A stretch of DNA of 64,000 bases from BQOK01 sp048388525 (GTDB lineage Bacteria > Bacillota > Clostridia > Oscillospirales > Ruminococcaceae), in the NCBI RefSeq assembly GCF_048388525.1, contig NZ_DBGCTQ010000035.1:22369-86368 (forward strand), in the 5' to 3' direction. Shown piece by piece: positions 51,473-59,485 of the stretch. Positions within the stretch are counted from its first letter, which is position 1. Every line of letters starts with the position of its first letter. A program made the translations under genes and the position numbers. The notes under the pieces were generated by a model. The model did not search any database. It was not told the DNA's origin and was given only the letters and a program-made list of their open reading frames with translations.

Positions 51473-52495
51473 TTACGCCGCCGGGCGGCCGTGCCCGCCG
51501 GGGGCGGAAGGCCGGAGCCGGCCGCGCAGCACCCGCTTGGCGCGGTGCTCCAAAAACCACAGGAGCAGCACGATCAGAACGCCGCCCGCAAAACAGAGCA
51601 GCCGGTTTGCAATGGCGGACGAAGGGTCCAGCAGCACAAGCGAGGCATTGATGGCGCTGATGGCGTTCACCACCTGCTTGTGCCTGTATTCCGGTGTGAA
51701 AAAGCTGAGATATCCCAACGCCAGTATGGCGAGAGAGGCATAGCGTGGGGGCACCAGCAGCTGCATGAGAACCACAAAGCCTGCGATGCCGGCCAATGTG
51801 CCGAAAAAGCGCCAACGGATGCGCTGGAAGGTTTCGCGGATCTCGATCTGGGTGAGGGACATGACCACGATGCTGATCCAGAGCGGCTTTTTGAGATGCA
51901 GCGCCATGCCCACGCCCATGGCCGCGGCAATGCCGAGACCCATGCGCAGAATGTAGCCGCGGCGGCGCGCGCAGCGGGCCAACTGGCCGCGCAGGCTCCG
52001 CCCGCCCTGGAGGCCGCGCTTTTTCCAGCTCAGCAGGCAGGCCGCCGCCACCAGGCCCCCGGCCGCCAGGGTATCGGCCAGGCGGCCGGGGTACTGCCGC
52101 CAGGGGACCGGCGTTGCCTGGCAGAATACAAAGCACAGCATAAAGCTGATGGAAGGCTTGAGACCGGCGGGTTCGCCGCTGAGCAGCAGAAGAAGGACCA
52201 CAAAGAGAAAGTTGAGCGGCAGCGCCGCCCACACAGGCAGAAGAGCAGTCTGCCCGGCCAGGCCCGCGCCCACATACACAAGCAGGACGAGCGCCGCCAT
52301 CACACCCGGGCGCACCCCCAGATCCATTTTGGGCAGGGTGGTGAACCCGACCCCAATGGCTACCCCGACCAGAACATTGGGCGCGCCGAACAAAAATTGA
52401 AACAGGAACATGAACCCCAGGCTGACGGCGAAGCGCCCCAGATTTACCCCGGCAAGCTCCCCCGCACGAAGGAGGCCTTCTTTTGTACAGTGCAA
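51473..52495 (-). CDS. FUSC-family membrane protein (aromatic-acid-exporter-like)
   Basis: 340 residues from a TTG at 52495, chosen because AAAAGGAGGGC ends 7 bases upstream; no ATG fits. Two sets of hydrophobic helices (VSLGFMFLFQFLFGAPNVLVG..., later MGLGIAAAMGVGMAL, WISIVVMSLTQIEIRETFQRIRWRFFGTLAG) give the FUSC pattern; the last segment is the conserved FUSC core. These proteins export aromatic or organic acids. It is divergent from a MarR regulator whose gene starts about 190 bases away, which suggests inducible export. Confidence 0.82.
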   Translation of the reverse strand: MHCTKEGLLRAGELAGVNLGRFAVSLGFMFLFQFLFGAPNVLVGVAIGVGFTTLPKMDLGVRPGVMAALVLLVYVGAGLAGQTALLPVWAALPLNFLFVVLLLLLSGEPAGLKPSISFMLCFVFCQATPVPWRQYPGRLADTLAAGGLVAAACLLSWKKRGLQGGRSLRGQLARCARRRGYILRMGLGIAAAMGVGMALHLKKPLWISIVVMSLTQIEIRETFQRIRWRFFGTLAGIAGFVVLMQLLVPPRYASLAILALGYLSFFTPEYRHKQVVNAISAINASLVLLDPSSAIANRLLCFAGGVLIVLLLWFLEHRAKRVLRGRLRPSAPGGHGRPAA

Positions 52496-52681
52496 GTAAT
52501 GCCCTCCTTTTAAGGCAAAGGACCGGCGGCGGAGAGGGCCCAAGCCCCGCTCCGCCGCCGGCGAATCCCCTTGCCATTCGGTTGATAAATATTAAAGATT
52601 AACAAAAGTATACTATTTATTTTACACCAGGCATCCTGCGCTGTCAATGCAGAAAAGCAGGGGAAAGGAACCAGAAAATTT

Positions 52682-53107
52682 ATGCAATTGATCGAAACCC
52701 TGCTGGCCGTGCTGCCTTATTGGCATTATAAGATTGACCGGCCTTTCAAGCAGCGGCATAAAAATGCCATGAGCCTGGAAACCTATTATTGCCTGCAGAT
52801 GCTGCGCTGCAGCGGACCGCTGACCATGACGGAGCTGGCACAGCGGCTTAGGGTGAAAAAGGCCCAGGCCACCCGGACCATTGAACAGCTTTACAAATAT
52901 GGGTTTGTGACCCGCTCGGCAGCGGATGGGGACCGGCGGTGTGTGCGCATTGAGATCACCCAGCCGGCGCTGGACTACATTGAAGAAAATTTTTATACCG
53001 ACCAGGAGCTTGCGCGCCGGCTGGAGCAGAGCCTTTCGGACACCGAGCGCCAGGCGCTGCAGAAGGCGCTGGAAACCCTTTTGCAGGTGCTGCCCAAGCT
53101 TCCATGA
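52682..53107 (+). CDS. MarR-family transcriptional regulator
   Basis: 141 residues. The winged helix is clear: YYCLQMLRCSGPLTMTELAQ, RLRVKKAQATRTIEQLYKYGFVTR and the wing AADGDRRCVRIEITQPALDYI. Typical MarR length. It diverges from the FUSC exporter gene and probably represses it until an aromatic ligand binds. The shared AT-rich spacer (52590-52640) would hold the operator. It is followed by a strong terminator. Confidence 0.9.
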   Translation: MQLIETLLAVLPYWHYKIDRPFKQRHKNAMSLETYYCLQMLRCSGPLTMTELAQRLRVKKAQATRTIEQLYKYGFVTRSAADGDRRCVRIEITQPALDYIEENFYTDQELARRLEQSLSDTERQALQKALETLLQVLPKLP

Positions 53108-53138
53108 GCCCATTTACCCCTTTATAGTGGGAAAAAGC

Positions 53139-53173
53139 AGCAAAAGAGAGCCGCGGCGCGGCTCTCTTTTGCT
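53139..53173. terminator. bidirectional terminator after marR
   Basis: AGCAAAAGAGAGCCGC pairs perfectly with GCGGCTCTCTTTTGCT. It serves the convergent marR and glucosaminidase genes. Confidence 0.85.
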
Positions 53174-53183
53174 GTGCGGGGGA

Positions 53184-53741
53184 TCACACCTCGCCGTAAT
53201 GGGCGGCGACCGTGCGGTAGGTGCTGGAAACCAGGGGCACAAAGGAAGAGGAGGAATTGTATTGTGCCTGCTGGAGATAAGCCGCGAGGACTTCGGGGCT
53301 GGGGTTGGGATCGGCGCGAAGTTGCCCGAGCATGCTGCGGTAGGTCTGGGAAACGGCGGAATCGGGCTTTGCGCGGTGGGTGAAAAAGGAAACGAAGCCG
53401 TTGGTGAAGCCGCTTGCGCCCTGGAAGGTGCAGTACCGGCTGCGGCCTGAGAAGTAGTAGCCTGTGTTGCCGGCGGGGTGGGCGGGATCGGTGTAGGAGA
53501 TGTTGGCCCAGTTTTGGGCGGAGGCCTGGGCCTCGTTGCGGCCCCAGCCGGATTCCTCGGCCCAGAGGGCCAGGATGAACTTGATGGGAAGGCCACTCAG
53601 GCGGCGGGACGCGGTGGCCGCGTAGGGCCGGAAGGCCGCGATAAAGGCCTTGACGTGGGCGTAATCGTTGGTGGCGTTGGGGTTTTGGCCGATGCGGATG
53701 TCGCCGCCGGAGGGGAACGACGGAATGGGTGTGTAGCTCAT
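53184..53741 (-). CDS. glucosaminidase-domain peptidoglycan hydrolase without signal peptide
   Basis: 185 residues from ATG 53741 with AGGAGAG upstream; a longer open frame upstream is GC-artefact. The core FILALWAEESGWGRNEAQAS then QNWANISY has the catalytic-Glu pattern of the endo-beta-N-acetylglucosaminidase (GH73-like) family. TFQGASGFTNGFVSFFTH and YRSMLGQL complete it. There is no signal peptide, membrane helix or cell-wall-binding domain. Phage-type lysins have this form, but no phage genes are nearby. It could be released by lysis, or act on internalised or forespore wall. Confidence 0.7.
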   Translation of the reverse strand: MSYTPIPSFPSGGDIRIGQNPNATNDYAHVKAFIAAFRPYAATASRRLSGLPIKFILALWAEESGWGRNEAQASAQNWANISYTDPAHPAGNTGYYFSGRSRYCTFQGASGFTNGFVSFFTHRAKPDSAVSQTYRSMLGQLRADPNPSPEVLAAYLQQAQYNSSSSFVPLVSSTYRTVAAHYGEV

Positions 53742-53895
53742 TGGGATCTCTCCTGTTATGATAGGCCGGGCGCGCGGCCCGGCGGGTGAAAATGGGGTGG
53801 GCCAGTGACCCATTCTATGAACCGGCCGCGCAAAAGGTCCTGCCCTGCCGCCGCGGCCGGACAGGGGCGCGGGCGGCTGCGGGGCCGGAACATGA

Positions 53896-53936
53896 AAAAG
53901 AGGGGGCCACGGCCACCAAAAGCCGCGGTCCCCCCG
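53896..53936 (-). terminator. terminator after hisS
   Basis: On the minus strand a GGGGG-CCGCGGC arm pairs with GCCGTGG-CCCCC and is followed by TCTTTTTC. Confidence 0.65.
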
Positions 53937-53949
53937 CAGGGAATAATTT

Positions 53950-55191
53950 TCAGGTTTGGCCGAACCGCTTGATCTCGCCCGTTTCAAAAAAGGCGGCGGC
54001 GGCGAAGTGCTGGCTTTCCAGCGCGGCAAGCTGCTTGCCGGCTTTTTTGCCCTGGGGCAGCACGGTGACCAGATACGCCTGCCGCAATTCGGCGGCCTTT
54101 TTCAGCACCGCCGCAAAGTCGGCGCCGGGGGCGTAGAGCAGCGCCAGCTTTTGCTTTTCGGCGGGGATGGCAAAGCCCTGGTCCAGCAGGACCGAGCAGA
54201 TGCGCTCGAACCCGATGGAAAAGCCCACAGCCGGCACCGGCTGGCCCAAAAACTTGCCCACCATATTGTCGTAGCGGCCGCCGCCCGCCACCGCGCCGGA
54301 AAAAGCGGGGCAGACAACCTCGAACACCATGCCGGTGTAATAGCCCTGCCCGCGCACAAGGCTGGGGCAGTAGGCTACCCTGTAGGCGCCGCCGGCGAGG
54401 GCGGTTACCGTGTCCATGACCTGCCGCAGGGCGGCGGCGGGGGCCTTGTCTGCGCAGAGGGCGGCCACGGCGGAAAGGTCTGCCGCGCCCTGCCCGAGGA
54501 AGGCGCGCAGAGCGGCCACCGCGGGGGCGGGAAAGCCCTTTTCGGCCAGCTCGGAGGCCACGCCCCCGGGGCCAACTTTATCCAGCTTATCGAAGGTGAT
54601 GCACACGCTGTCGAGGGTTTCGGGCGCAAAGCCCATGCCTTCGAGCATGCCGCGCAGAAGCCGCCGGTCGTTCAAATTTACAGTGAAATCGGTAAAGCCG
54701 ATGGCCAGCAGGGCGCGGGCGGTCACGTCGATCAGCTCGATCTCGGCATTGGGCGAGGCGTCGCCCACAATGTCGATATCGCACTGCACGAACTCGCGCA
54801 GGCGGCCCTTCTGCGGGCGCTCGGCCCGGAACACCCGGTCGGTCTGGATGACCTTGAAGGGGGTGGGCAGCTTGTCCCGGTTGGCGGCATAATAGCGGGA
54901 GAGGGGCAGGGTGAGGTCATAGCGCAGGCCCATGTCGCTCAAGGCTTTTTCGCTGCCCGCGGCCAGGGCGGCGTCCAGCTTTTCGCCCCGCTTGAGCACC
55001 TTGAAGATGAGGTTCAGGTTCTCGCCGCCCTCGCTTTTGTCCAGGTTTTCCATGTCTTCCAGGAGGGGGGTGGCGATGCGCTCGAAGCCGCTGGCGCGGT
55101 AGGTTTCCAGGATGCGGCCCTGCACGTAGTCGCGCAGGCGCTGTTCGGCAGGCAGATAGTCCTTCATGCCCTTGAGGGGATTGATCTTCAT
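53950..55191 (-). CDS. hisS: histidine-tRNA ligase
   Basis: 413 residues from ATG 55191 behind AAAGGAGTTTTTCC. Class II motifs: NPLKGMKDYLPAEQRLRDYV, motif 2 DRVFRAERPQKGRLREFVQ then DIDIVG, the HisRS-specific segments and the histidine-binding YYTGMVFEV, GGGRYDNMVGKF and PAVGFSIGFERI. The C-terminal anticodon domain follows (LALLYAPGADFAAVLKKAAELR). It has its own promoter and terminator. Confidence 0.95.
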   Translation of the reverse strand: MKINPLKGMKDYLPAEQRLRDYVQGRILETYRASGFERIATPLLEDMENLDKSEGGENLNLIFKVLKRGEKLDAALAAGSEKALSDMGLRYDLTLPLSRYYAANRDKLPTPFKVIQTDRVFRAERPQKGRLREFVQCDIDIVGDASPNAEIELIDVTARALLAIGFTDFTVNLNDRRLLRGMLEGMGFAPETLDSVCITFDKLDKVGPGGVASELAEKGFPAPAVAALRAFLGQGAADLSAVAALCADKAPAAALRQVMDTVTALAGGAYRVAYCPSLVRGQGYYTGMVFEVVCPAFSGAVAGGGRYDNMVGKFLGQPVPAVGFSIGFERICSVLLDQGFAIPAEKQKLALLYAPGADFAAVLKKAAELRQAYLVTVLPQGKKAGKQLAALESQHFAAAAFFETGEIKRFGQT

Positions 55192-55259
55192 GGAAAAACT
55201 CCTTTGCATGTACGAAGTTCAGCAAACGCTGAGCTGCATTTTATCTTTATAATGAAATT

Positions 55260-55289
55260 ATCATAGCCCGGCGGGACCGCATTTGTCAA
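55260..55289 (-). promoter_or_regulatory. promoter for hisS
   Basis: On the minus strand TTGACA (55284-55289), 18-base spacer, TATGAT (55260-55265), about 70 bases before the start codon. Confidence 0.65.
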
Positions 55290-55340
55290 CCGAAACCGGT
55301 CATAATAACAGCCAAAGGGAAAGAACGGGAGAAATGCGGT

Positions 55341-56528
55341 ATGGAACAGTTTTTGCAGAAAAACAAGTGGAGCATTCTGGCGGCGGGCGCGGCCATTCAG
55401 ATCCTGACCGGCATCCCCGCGGCCTGGGGCGTGTTTCAGGGCCCGGTGCGGCAGGAATACGGCTTTGACGAGGGTGCGGCCAGCTTTATTTTCAGCTTTA
55501 CCATCGGCGCATTCGGGCTGGGGTGCGTGATCGGCGGTTATTTGCAGGATAAGGCGGGCCCGCGGATCGCCGGCTTTGCGGGCACGGCCCTGCTGACCGG
55601 GGGCTTTACAGCCGCGGGCTTTCTGCCCGCGGAAAAGGCATGGATCTTTTATCTGTGCTTCAGCCTGCCGGTGGGGCTGGGATGCGCCTTTTTATACCCG
55701 GCGGTGATGAGCTGCGCCCAAAAGTGGTTTGCGGACAAAAAGGGGCTTGCCACCGGCATCGTGGGCGGCGCGGTGGGCTTTTCGGGCGCGGCGCTGACCT
55801 TTTTGGTGCGCTGGCTGGCCGGCAGCTGGGGCATCCGGGTGTGTTTTTGGGTGCTGGCCGCACTGATGCTGCTGGTGTGCGGCGGGGGCAGTATTCTGCT
55901 GCAAAACCCGAAAAGCGCGGGCCAGAAAAAGCAGCAGACGAAAAAAGCGCCCCCCAAGGATTACACCCCCCGGGAGATGTTCAAGACAAAGCAGTACTGG
56001 CTGGGCTTTTTGGTGGTGGGCCTTGCCACCCCGGCGGTGCTGCTGTTCAGCCCCATCATTGTGCAGCTGGGGCAGGACCGGGGGCTTTCGGAAGAGGCGG
56101 CCCATTGGGCCATTATCATTGGGGCGGTGGGTTCGGCTGCGGGGCGGCTTGCCATGCCGGCTTTGAGCGACAAGATCGGCCGCCGGGCCACCGACCTGAT
56201 TTTGTTCACCGGCCTTGCGGGGCTTTCGGCGGCGTTCATCTTTGCCCAGAGCTGGTGGGTGATCGCGGCGTACACCGCCCTGACCTTTTGCTACTCGGGC
56301 GAGGCGGCGGTGATCCCCAGCATGTGCACCGACCTGTTCGGCATGAAAAACACGGGGGTAAACTACGGCTTTTTGGCGCTGGGCATGAGCGCGGGCAGCA
56401 TCGGCTTCCCGCTGCTGGCCAAAGCGCTGAATTTGGAGCTGGGGCGGCACTTTATCGCCATCGGCGCGGCGCTGGGTGGGCTTTTGTGCCTGTGGGCGCT
56501 CAAGCCCACCCAAGGCGAAAAGCTGTAA
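55341..56528 (+). CDS. MFS transporter, OFA (oxalate/formate antiporter-like) family
   Basis: 395 residues with twelve expected helices. The opening AAIQILTGIPAAWGVFQGPVRQ and the GGYLQDKAGPRIAGFAGT loop are typical of the OFA family. The central cytoplasmic loop is Lys/Gln-rich (GQKKQQTKKAPPKDYTP). Such transporters move small carboxylates such as oxalate, formate or lactate; the substrate here is unknown. It is monocistronic. A long perfect inverted repeat follows the gene. Confidence 0.85.
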   Translation: MEQFLQKNKWSILAAGAAIQILTGIPAAWGVFQGPVRQEYGFDEGAASFIFSFTIGAFGLGCVIGGYLQDKAGPRIAGFAGTALLTGGFTAAGFLPAEKAWIFYLCFSLPVGLGCAFLYPAVMSCAQKWFADKKGLATGIVGGAVGFSGAALTFLVRWLAGSWGIRVCFWVLAALMLLVCGGGSILLQNPKSAGQKKQQTKKAPPKDYTPREMFKTKQYWLGFLVVGLATPAVLLFSPIIVQLGQDRGLSEEAAHWAIIIGAVGSAAGRLAMPALSDKIGRRATDLILFTGLAGLSAAFIFAQSWWVIAAYTALTFCYSGEAAVIPSMCTDLFGMKNTGVNYGFLALGMSAGSIGFPLLAKALNLELGRHFIAIGAALGGLLCLWALKPTQGEKL

Positions 56529-56534
56529 GCGTTC

Positions 56535-56580
56535 GCAAAGGCGCGGTTCCCGGCAAACTTGCCGGGAACCGCGCCTTTGC
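56535..56580. terminator. long hairpin after the OFA transporter
   Basis: GCAAAGGCGCGGTTCCCGGC pairs exactly with its complement around a seven-base loop. There is no long T-run on the + strand, so it may be an inefficient terminator. Confidence 0.6.
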
Positions 56581-56582
56581 CG

Positions 56583-56849
56583 TTACACCCACCCGGCAAG
56601 CCCGCACCAGGCGATGGTGGTCTGCATGACGGCGATGCCGTAATAGAGGGGGGAGAGCTTGCAATAAAAACAGGCTTTGTTCTCCATGGCCTCGTATTTT
56701 TGCAGCAGGGCCTGAAGCGTTTCCGGATACCGGGTGCAGCTTGCCTGGTAGGCGGCAAGCTGTGCCGCGCGCCCGGCGGGGGGCAGCCGCGCAGCGCGAA
56801 TCGTTTTAAAAAAGAAAGGCGGAGCCGGGGCGCTGCGGCGCGCGCCCAA
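56583..56849 (-). CDS. possible small hypothetical protein
   Basis: An 88-residue open frame from a TTG with no good ribosome site. The C-terminal part (NKACFYCKLSPLYYGIAVMQ, ending AWCGLAGWV) has a plausible hydrophobic pattern with cysteines. The N-terminal part is Pro/Ala-rich and resembles translated GC-rich spacer. It starts immediately after the terminator of the HPr-like gene and may be a remnant of a longer gene. Not recognised. Confidence 0.25.
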   Translation of the reverse strand: MGARRSAPAPPFFFKTIRAARLPPAGRAAQLAAYQASCTRYPETLQALLQKYEAMENKACFYCKLSPLYYGIAVMQTTIAWCGLAGWV

Positions 56850-56897
56850 AAAGAAACGGCGCCGCAGCCCCTTTATTGGGGGCGCGGCGCCGTTTTG
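56850..56897 (-). terminator. terminator after the HPr-like gene
   Basis: On the minus strand ACGGCGCCGCG-CCCC pairs with GGGG-CTGCGGCGCCGT and is followed by TTCTTTTT. Confidence 0.75.
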
Positions 56898-56914
56898 ATG
56901 CGCACGGGGAGAGC

Positions 56915-57181
56915 TTACTTCTTTTCCACCTGGGGATACTTCTCGCCGAAGAGGTTGAAGCGGAACAGCCGGGCTTCATCCTCGGGGTTCGAGCACTCGA
57001 ACTGGGCCTCGGCGATCTGGCCGCCCTCGATCAGGGCGGTGAAGCCCAGCATCTGGCACAGCTTGCTTTTCAGGTTCAGGCGGTCGCCCTCCGGGGTGAC
57101 CAGGAATACGTCGCCCTTGCAGGCGCTCAGCATCTCGGAAAACTCGCTCACGTCGAAATCATGCAGTTGAATACGATCCAT
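56915..57181 (-). CDS. HPr-like small protein
   Basis: 88 residues from ATG 57181 with GAGAGG upstream; the frame continues upstream without a better start. DFDVSEFSEMLSACKGDVFLV then GDRLNLKSKLCQMLGFTAL has the HPr layout (beta strand, helix, then the LxSK segment), but the phosphorylatable His of PTS HPr is missing. Non-canonical HPr-like proteins of this kind are common in Oscillospiraceae and of unknown role. It is divergent from the Fe-S scaffold gene. Confidence 0.5.
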   Translation of the reverse strand: MDRIQLHDFDVSEFSEMLSACKGDVFLVTPEGDRLNLKSKLCQMLGFTALIEGGQIAEAQFECSNPEDEARLFRFNLFGEKYPQVEKK

Positions 57182-57232
57182 TCTTATTACCTCTCTTCCA
57201 ATTCTCTCTATACCACGGGTCCGGTCATACTT

Positions 57233-57262
57233 ATTATACTTCCCTGAAAGGCGCTCCTGCAA
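57233..57262 (-). promoter_or_regulatory. promoter for the HPr-like gene
   Basis: On the minus strand TTGCAG (57257-57262), 18-base spacer, TATAAT (57233-57238). Confidence 0.6.
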
Positions 57263-57429
57263 GCAGTACCCCTTTCATCACCCTTACTATAGCACGACGT
57301 TTGTGTAAATGCAACAATAATCGAGTGAAAACATTGTAAAAATCGCCGAATAAATTGTACCGATTTTCCACAAGCCCCAGATCCAGGACCAAAGCGGCAA
57401 ATTTTGTGGACGATGAAGCCGAAATATCC
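57263..57429. other. divergent spacer between the HPr-like and NifU-like genes
   Basis: No gene. AT-rich with no evident structured RNA. Confidence 0.4.
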
Positions 57430-57458
57430 TTGCAAAAAGGCGGCGGGCTTTTTATAAT
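57430..57458 (+). promoter_or_regulatory. promoter for the NifU-like/GGGtGRT pair
   Basis: TTGCAA at 57430-57435, 17-base spacer, TATAAT at 57453-57458. Confidence 0.7.
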
Positions 57459-57532
57459 GATAAGAGCGGATCATTGTGGAATCAATCACAACCAAAGCCG
57501 AGAGAACGAAGAGCAAAGGAGAGTAACAGATC

Positions 57533-58225
57533 ATGACCTATTCTCATGAAGTAGAGCGCATGTGCCCCCTGACCAAGGGCCCGCATCACGGCCCCGCCCC
57601 CATCCCCGAAGAGGGCAACTGGGTCAAGGCGTATGAGATCAAGGATATTTCCGGCCTGACCCACGGCGTGGGCTGGTGCGCCCCCCAGCAGGGCACCTGC
57701 AAGCTGACCCTGAACATCAAGAACGGCATCATTGAGGAAGCGCTGGTGGAGACCATCGGCTGCTCCGGCATGACCCACTCGGCCGCCATGGCGGGCGAGA
57801 TCCTGCCCGGCAAGACCATTTTGGAGGCGCTGAACACCGACCTTGTGTGCGACGCCATCAACGTGGCAATGCGCGAATTGTTTTTGCAGATCGTGTACGG
57901 CCGCAGCCAGACCGCGTTCAGCGAGGACGGCCTGCCCGTGGGCGCCGGCCTGGAGGACCTGGGCAAGGGCCTGCGCAGCATGACCGGCACCATTTTTTCC
58001 ACCCAAGCCAAGGGTGTGCGCTACCTGGAGCTGACCGAGGGCTACATTACCAAAATGGCCCTGGACGAGAACAACGAGGTCATCGGCTACCAGTTCGTGC
58101 GGCTGGGCAAAATGCTGGAGGCGATCCGCCACGGTGAGGAGCCGGGGGCCGCCTACGAGAAGAATATCGGCACCTACGGCCGGTTCGATGGCGCTGTGAA
58201 GTACATCGACCCGCGCGAGGAATAA
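57533..58225 (+). CDS. NifU/IscU-like iron-sulfur scaffold protein
   Basis: 230 residues. The scaffold-type core has VGWCAPQQGTCKLTLNIKNG and the cysteine-containing VETIGCSGMTHSAAMAGEIL, then LNTDLVCDAINVAMREL, resembling the three cysteines of IscU/NifU-N domains. It has an unusual C-terminal half (LTEGYITKMALDENNEVIGY). It precedes a GGGtGRT protein by 19 bases; the two are consistently paired in Clostridia. An Fe-S related role is likely but the partner enzyme is not known. Confidence 0.75.
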   Translation: MTYSHEVERMCPLTKGPHHGPAPIPEEGNWVKAYEIKDISGLTHGVGWCAPQQGTCKLTLNIKNGIIEEALVETIGCSGMTHSAAMAGEILPGKTILEALNTDLVCDAINVAMRELFLQIVYGRSQTAFSEDGLPVGAGLEDLGKGLRSMTGTIFSTQAKGVRYLELTEGYITKMALDENNEVIGYQFVRLGKMLEAIRHGEEPGAAYEKNIGTYGRFDGAVKYIDPREE

Positions 58226-58244
58226 GAGGGAGAGGAGATATACA

Positions 58245-59237
58245 ATGGCTACTTTTGAATCTATGGACCGCCGCATGCCCAAGATCGAGGCGTGCCTCAA
58301 GGCCAACGGCCTGGAGTCCCTGGACGCCTGCCGCGAAATGCTCCTCGCCAAGGGCATTGACTGCGAGACCATCGTGAAGGGCGTGCAGCCCATCTGCTTT
58401 GACAACGCGGTGTGGGCCTACACCCTGGGCACCGCCATTGCTGTGAAGCGTGGCCTGAAGGACGCCGCCGACTGCGCCGCCGCCATCGGCGAGGGGCTGG
58501 AGGCGTTTACCATTCCCGGCAGCGTGGCCGAGCAGCGCAAGGTGGGCCTGGGGCACGGCAACCTGGGCGCCATGCTCCTGAACGACGACACCAAGTGCTT
58601 CGCCTTTTTGGCGGGCCACGAGAGCTTTGCCGCCGCGGAGGGCGCCATCGGCATTGCCCGCACCGCCAACAAGGCCCGCAAGACCCCGCTGCGGGTCATT
58701 CTGAACGGCCTGGGCAAGGACGCCGCCTATATCATCAGCCGCATCAACGGCTTCACCTACGTGGAGACCGATTACGACTTCAAGACCGGCGAGCTGAAGG
58801 TGGTGCGCGAGAAGGCGTTCTCGGACGGCGAGCGCGCCGCCGTGAAGTGCTACGGTGCCAACGATGTGCTGGAGGGCGTTGCCATTATGAAGAAGGAGGC
58901 CGTGGAGGTCTCGATCACCGGCAACTCCACCAACCCCACCCGGTTCCAGCACCTGGTGGCCGGCACTTACAAAAAGTGGACGATGGAGAACGGCAAAAAG
59001 TATTTCTCGGTGGCTTCGGGCGGCGGCACCGGCCGCACCCTGCACCCGGACAATGTGGCAGCCGGCCCCGCCAGCTACGGTCTGACCGACTCGATGGGCC
59101 GCATGCACGGCGACGCCCAGTTTGCGGGTTCCAGCTCGGTGCCAGCCCACGTGGAAATGATGGGCCTGATCGGCGCCGGCAACAACCCCATGGTGGGCAT
59201 GACCGTGGCCTGCGCCGTGGCCGCCAGCCAGGCGTAA
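58245..59237 (+). CDS. GGGtGRT-family protein
   Basis: 330 residues, named after the Gly-rich signature seen as SVASGGGTGRTLHPDNV (about residues 248-264). Other conserved-looking stretches are VGLGHGNLGAMLLND, FAFLAGHESFAAAEGAIG and GNSTNPTRFQHLVAGTYKKW. Cysteines occur early (KIEACLKANGL, DACREML, GIDCETI). The biochemical function is unknown. Cotranscription with a scaffold-like protein suggests that it binds a metal cluster. Confidence 0.85.
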   Translation: MATFESMDRRMPKIEACLKANGLESLDACREMLLAKGIDCETIVKGVQPICFDNAVWAYTLGTAIAVKRGLKDAADCAAAIGEGLEAFTIPGSVAEQRKVGLGHGNLGAMLLNDDTKCFAFLAGHESFAAAEGAIGIARTANKARKTPLRVILNGLGKDAAYIISRINGFTYVETDYDFKTGELKVVREKAFSDGERAAVKCYGANDVLEGVAIMKKEAVEVSITGNSTNPTRFQHLVAGTYKKWTMENGKKYFSVASGGGTGRTLHPDNVAAGPASYGLTDSMGRMHGDAQFAGSSSVPAHVEMMGLIGAGNNPMVGMTVACAVAASQA

Positions 59238-59267
59238 AGCCGCCGGCCATTCACAAAAAACGCAGAG

Positions 59268-59298
59268 AGACCGCCACCGTGAGGGGCGGTCTTTTTTG
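59268..59298 (+). terminator. terminator after the GGGtGRT gene
   Basis: AGACCGCC pairs with GGCGGTCT, followed by TTTTT. Confidence 0.8.
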
Positions 59299-59485
59299 CG
59301 TTTAAAGGGCAGCCGGCGCCAAAAATGCCGAAAGGAGGGAGACCGCGGGCGAAGAGAGCAAGCGCCCCCAGGTGCAGAGGGGCACGGGTGCAGCGCCGGG
59401 CCCTTTTGGGGAATATGCTGTAAATCGGAGACTTGGTGGGAATAATAACTTCTGCGTTCTTGATTTGAAGCAAAGAAGGAGTGTG

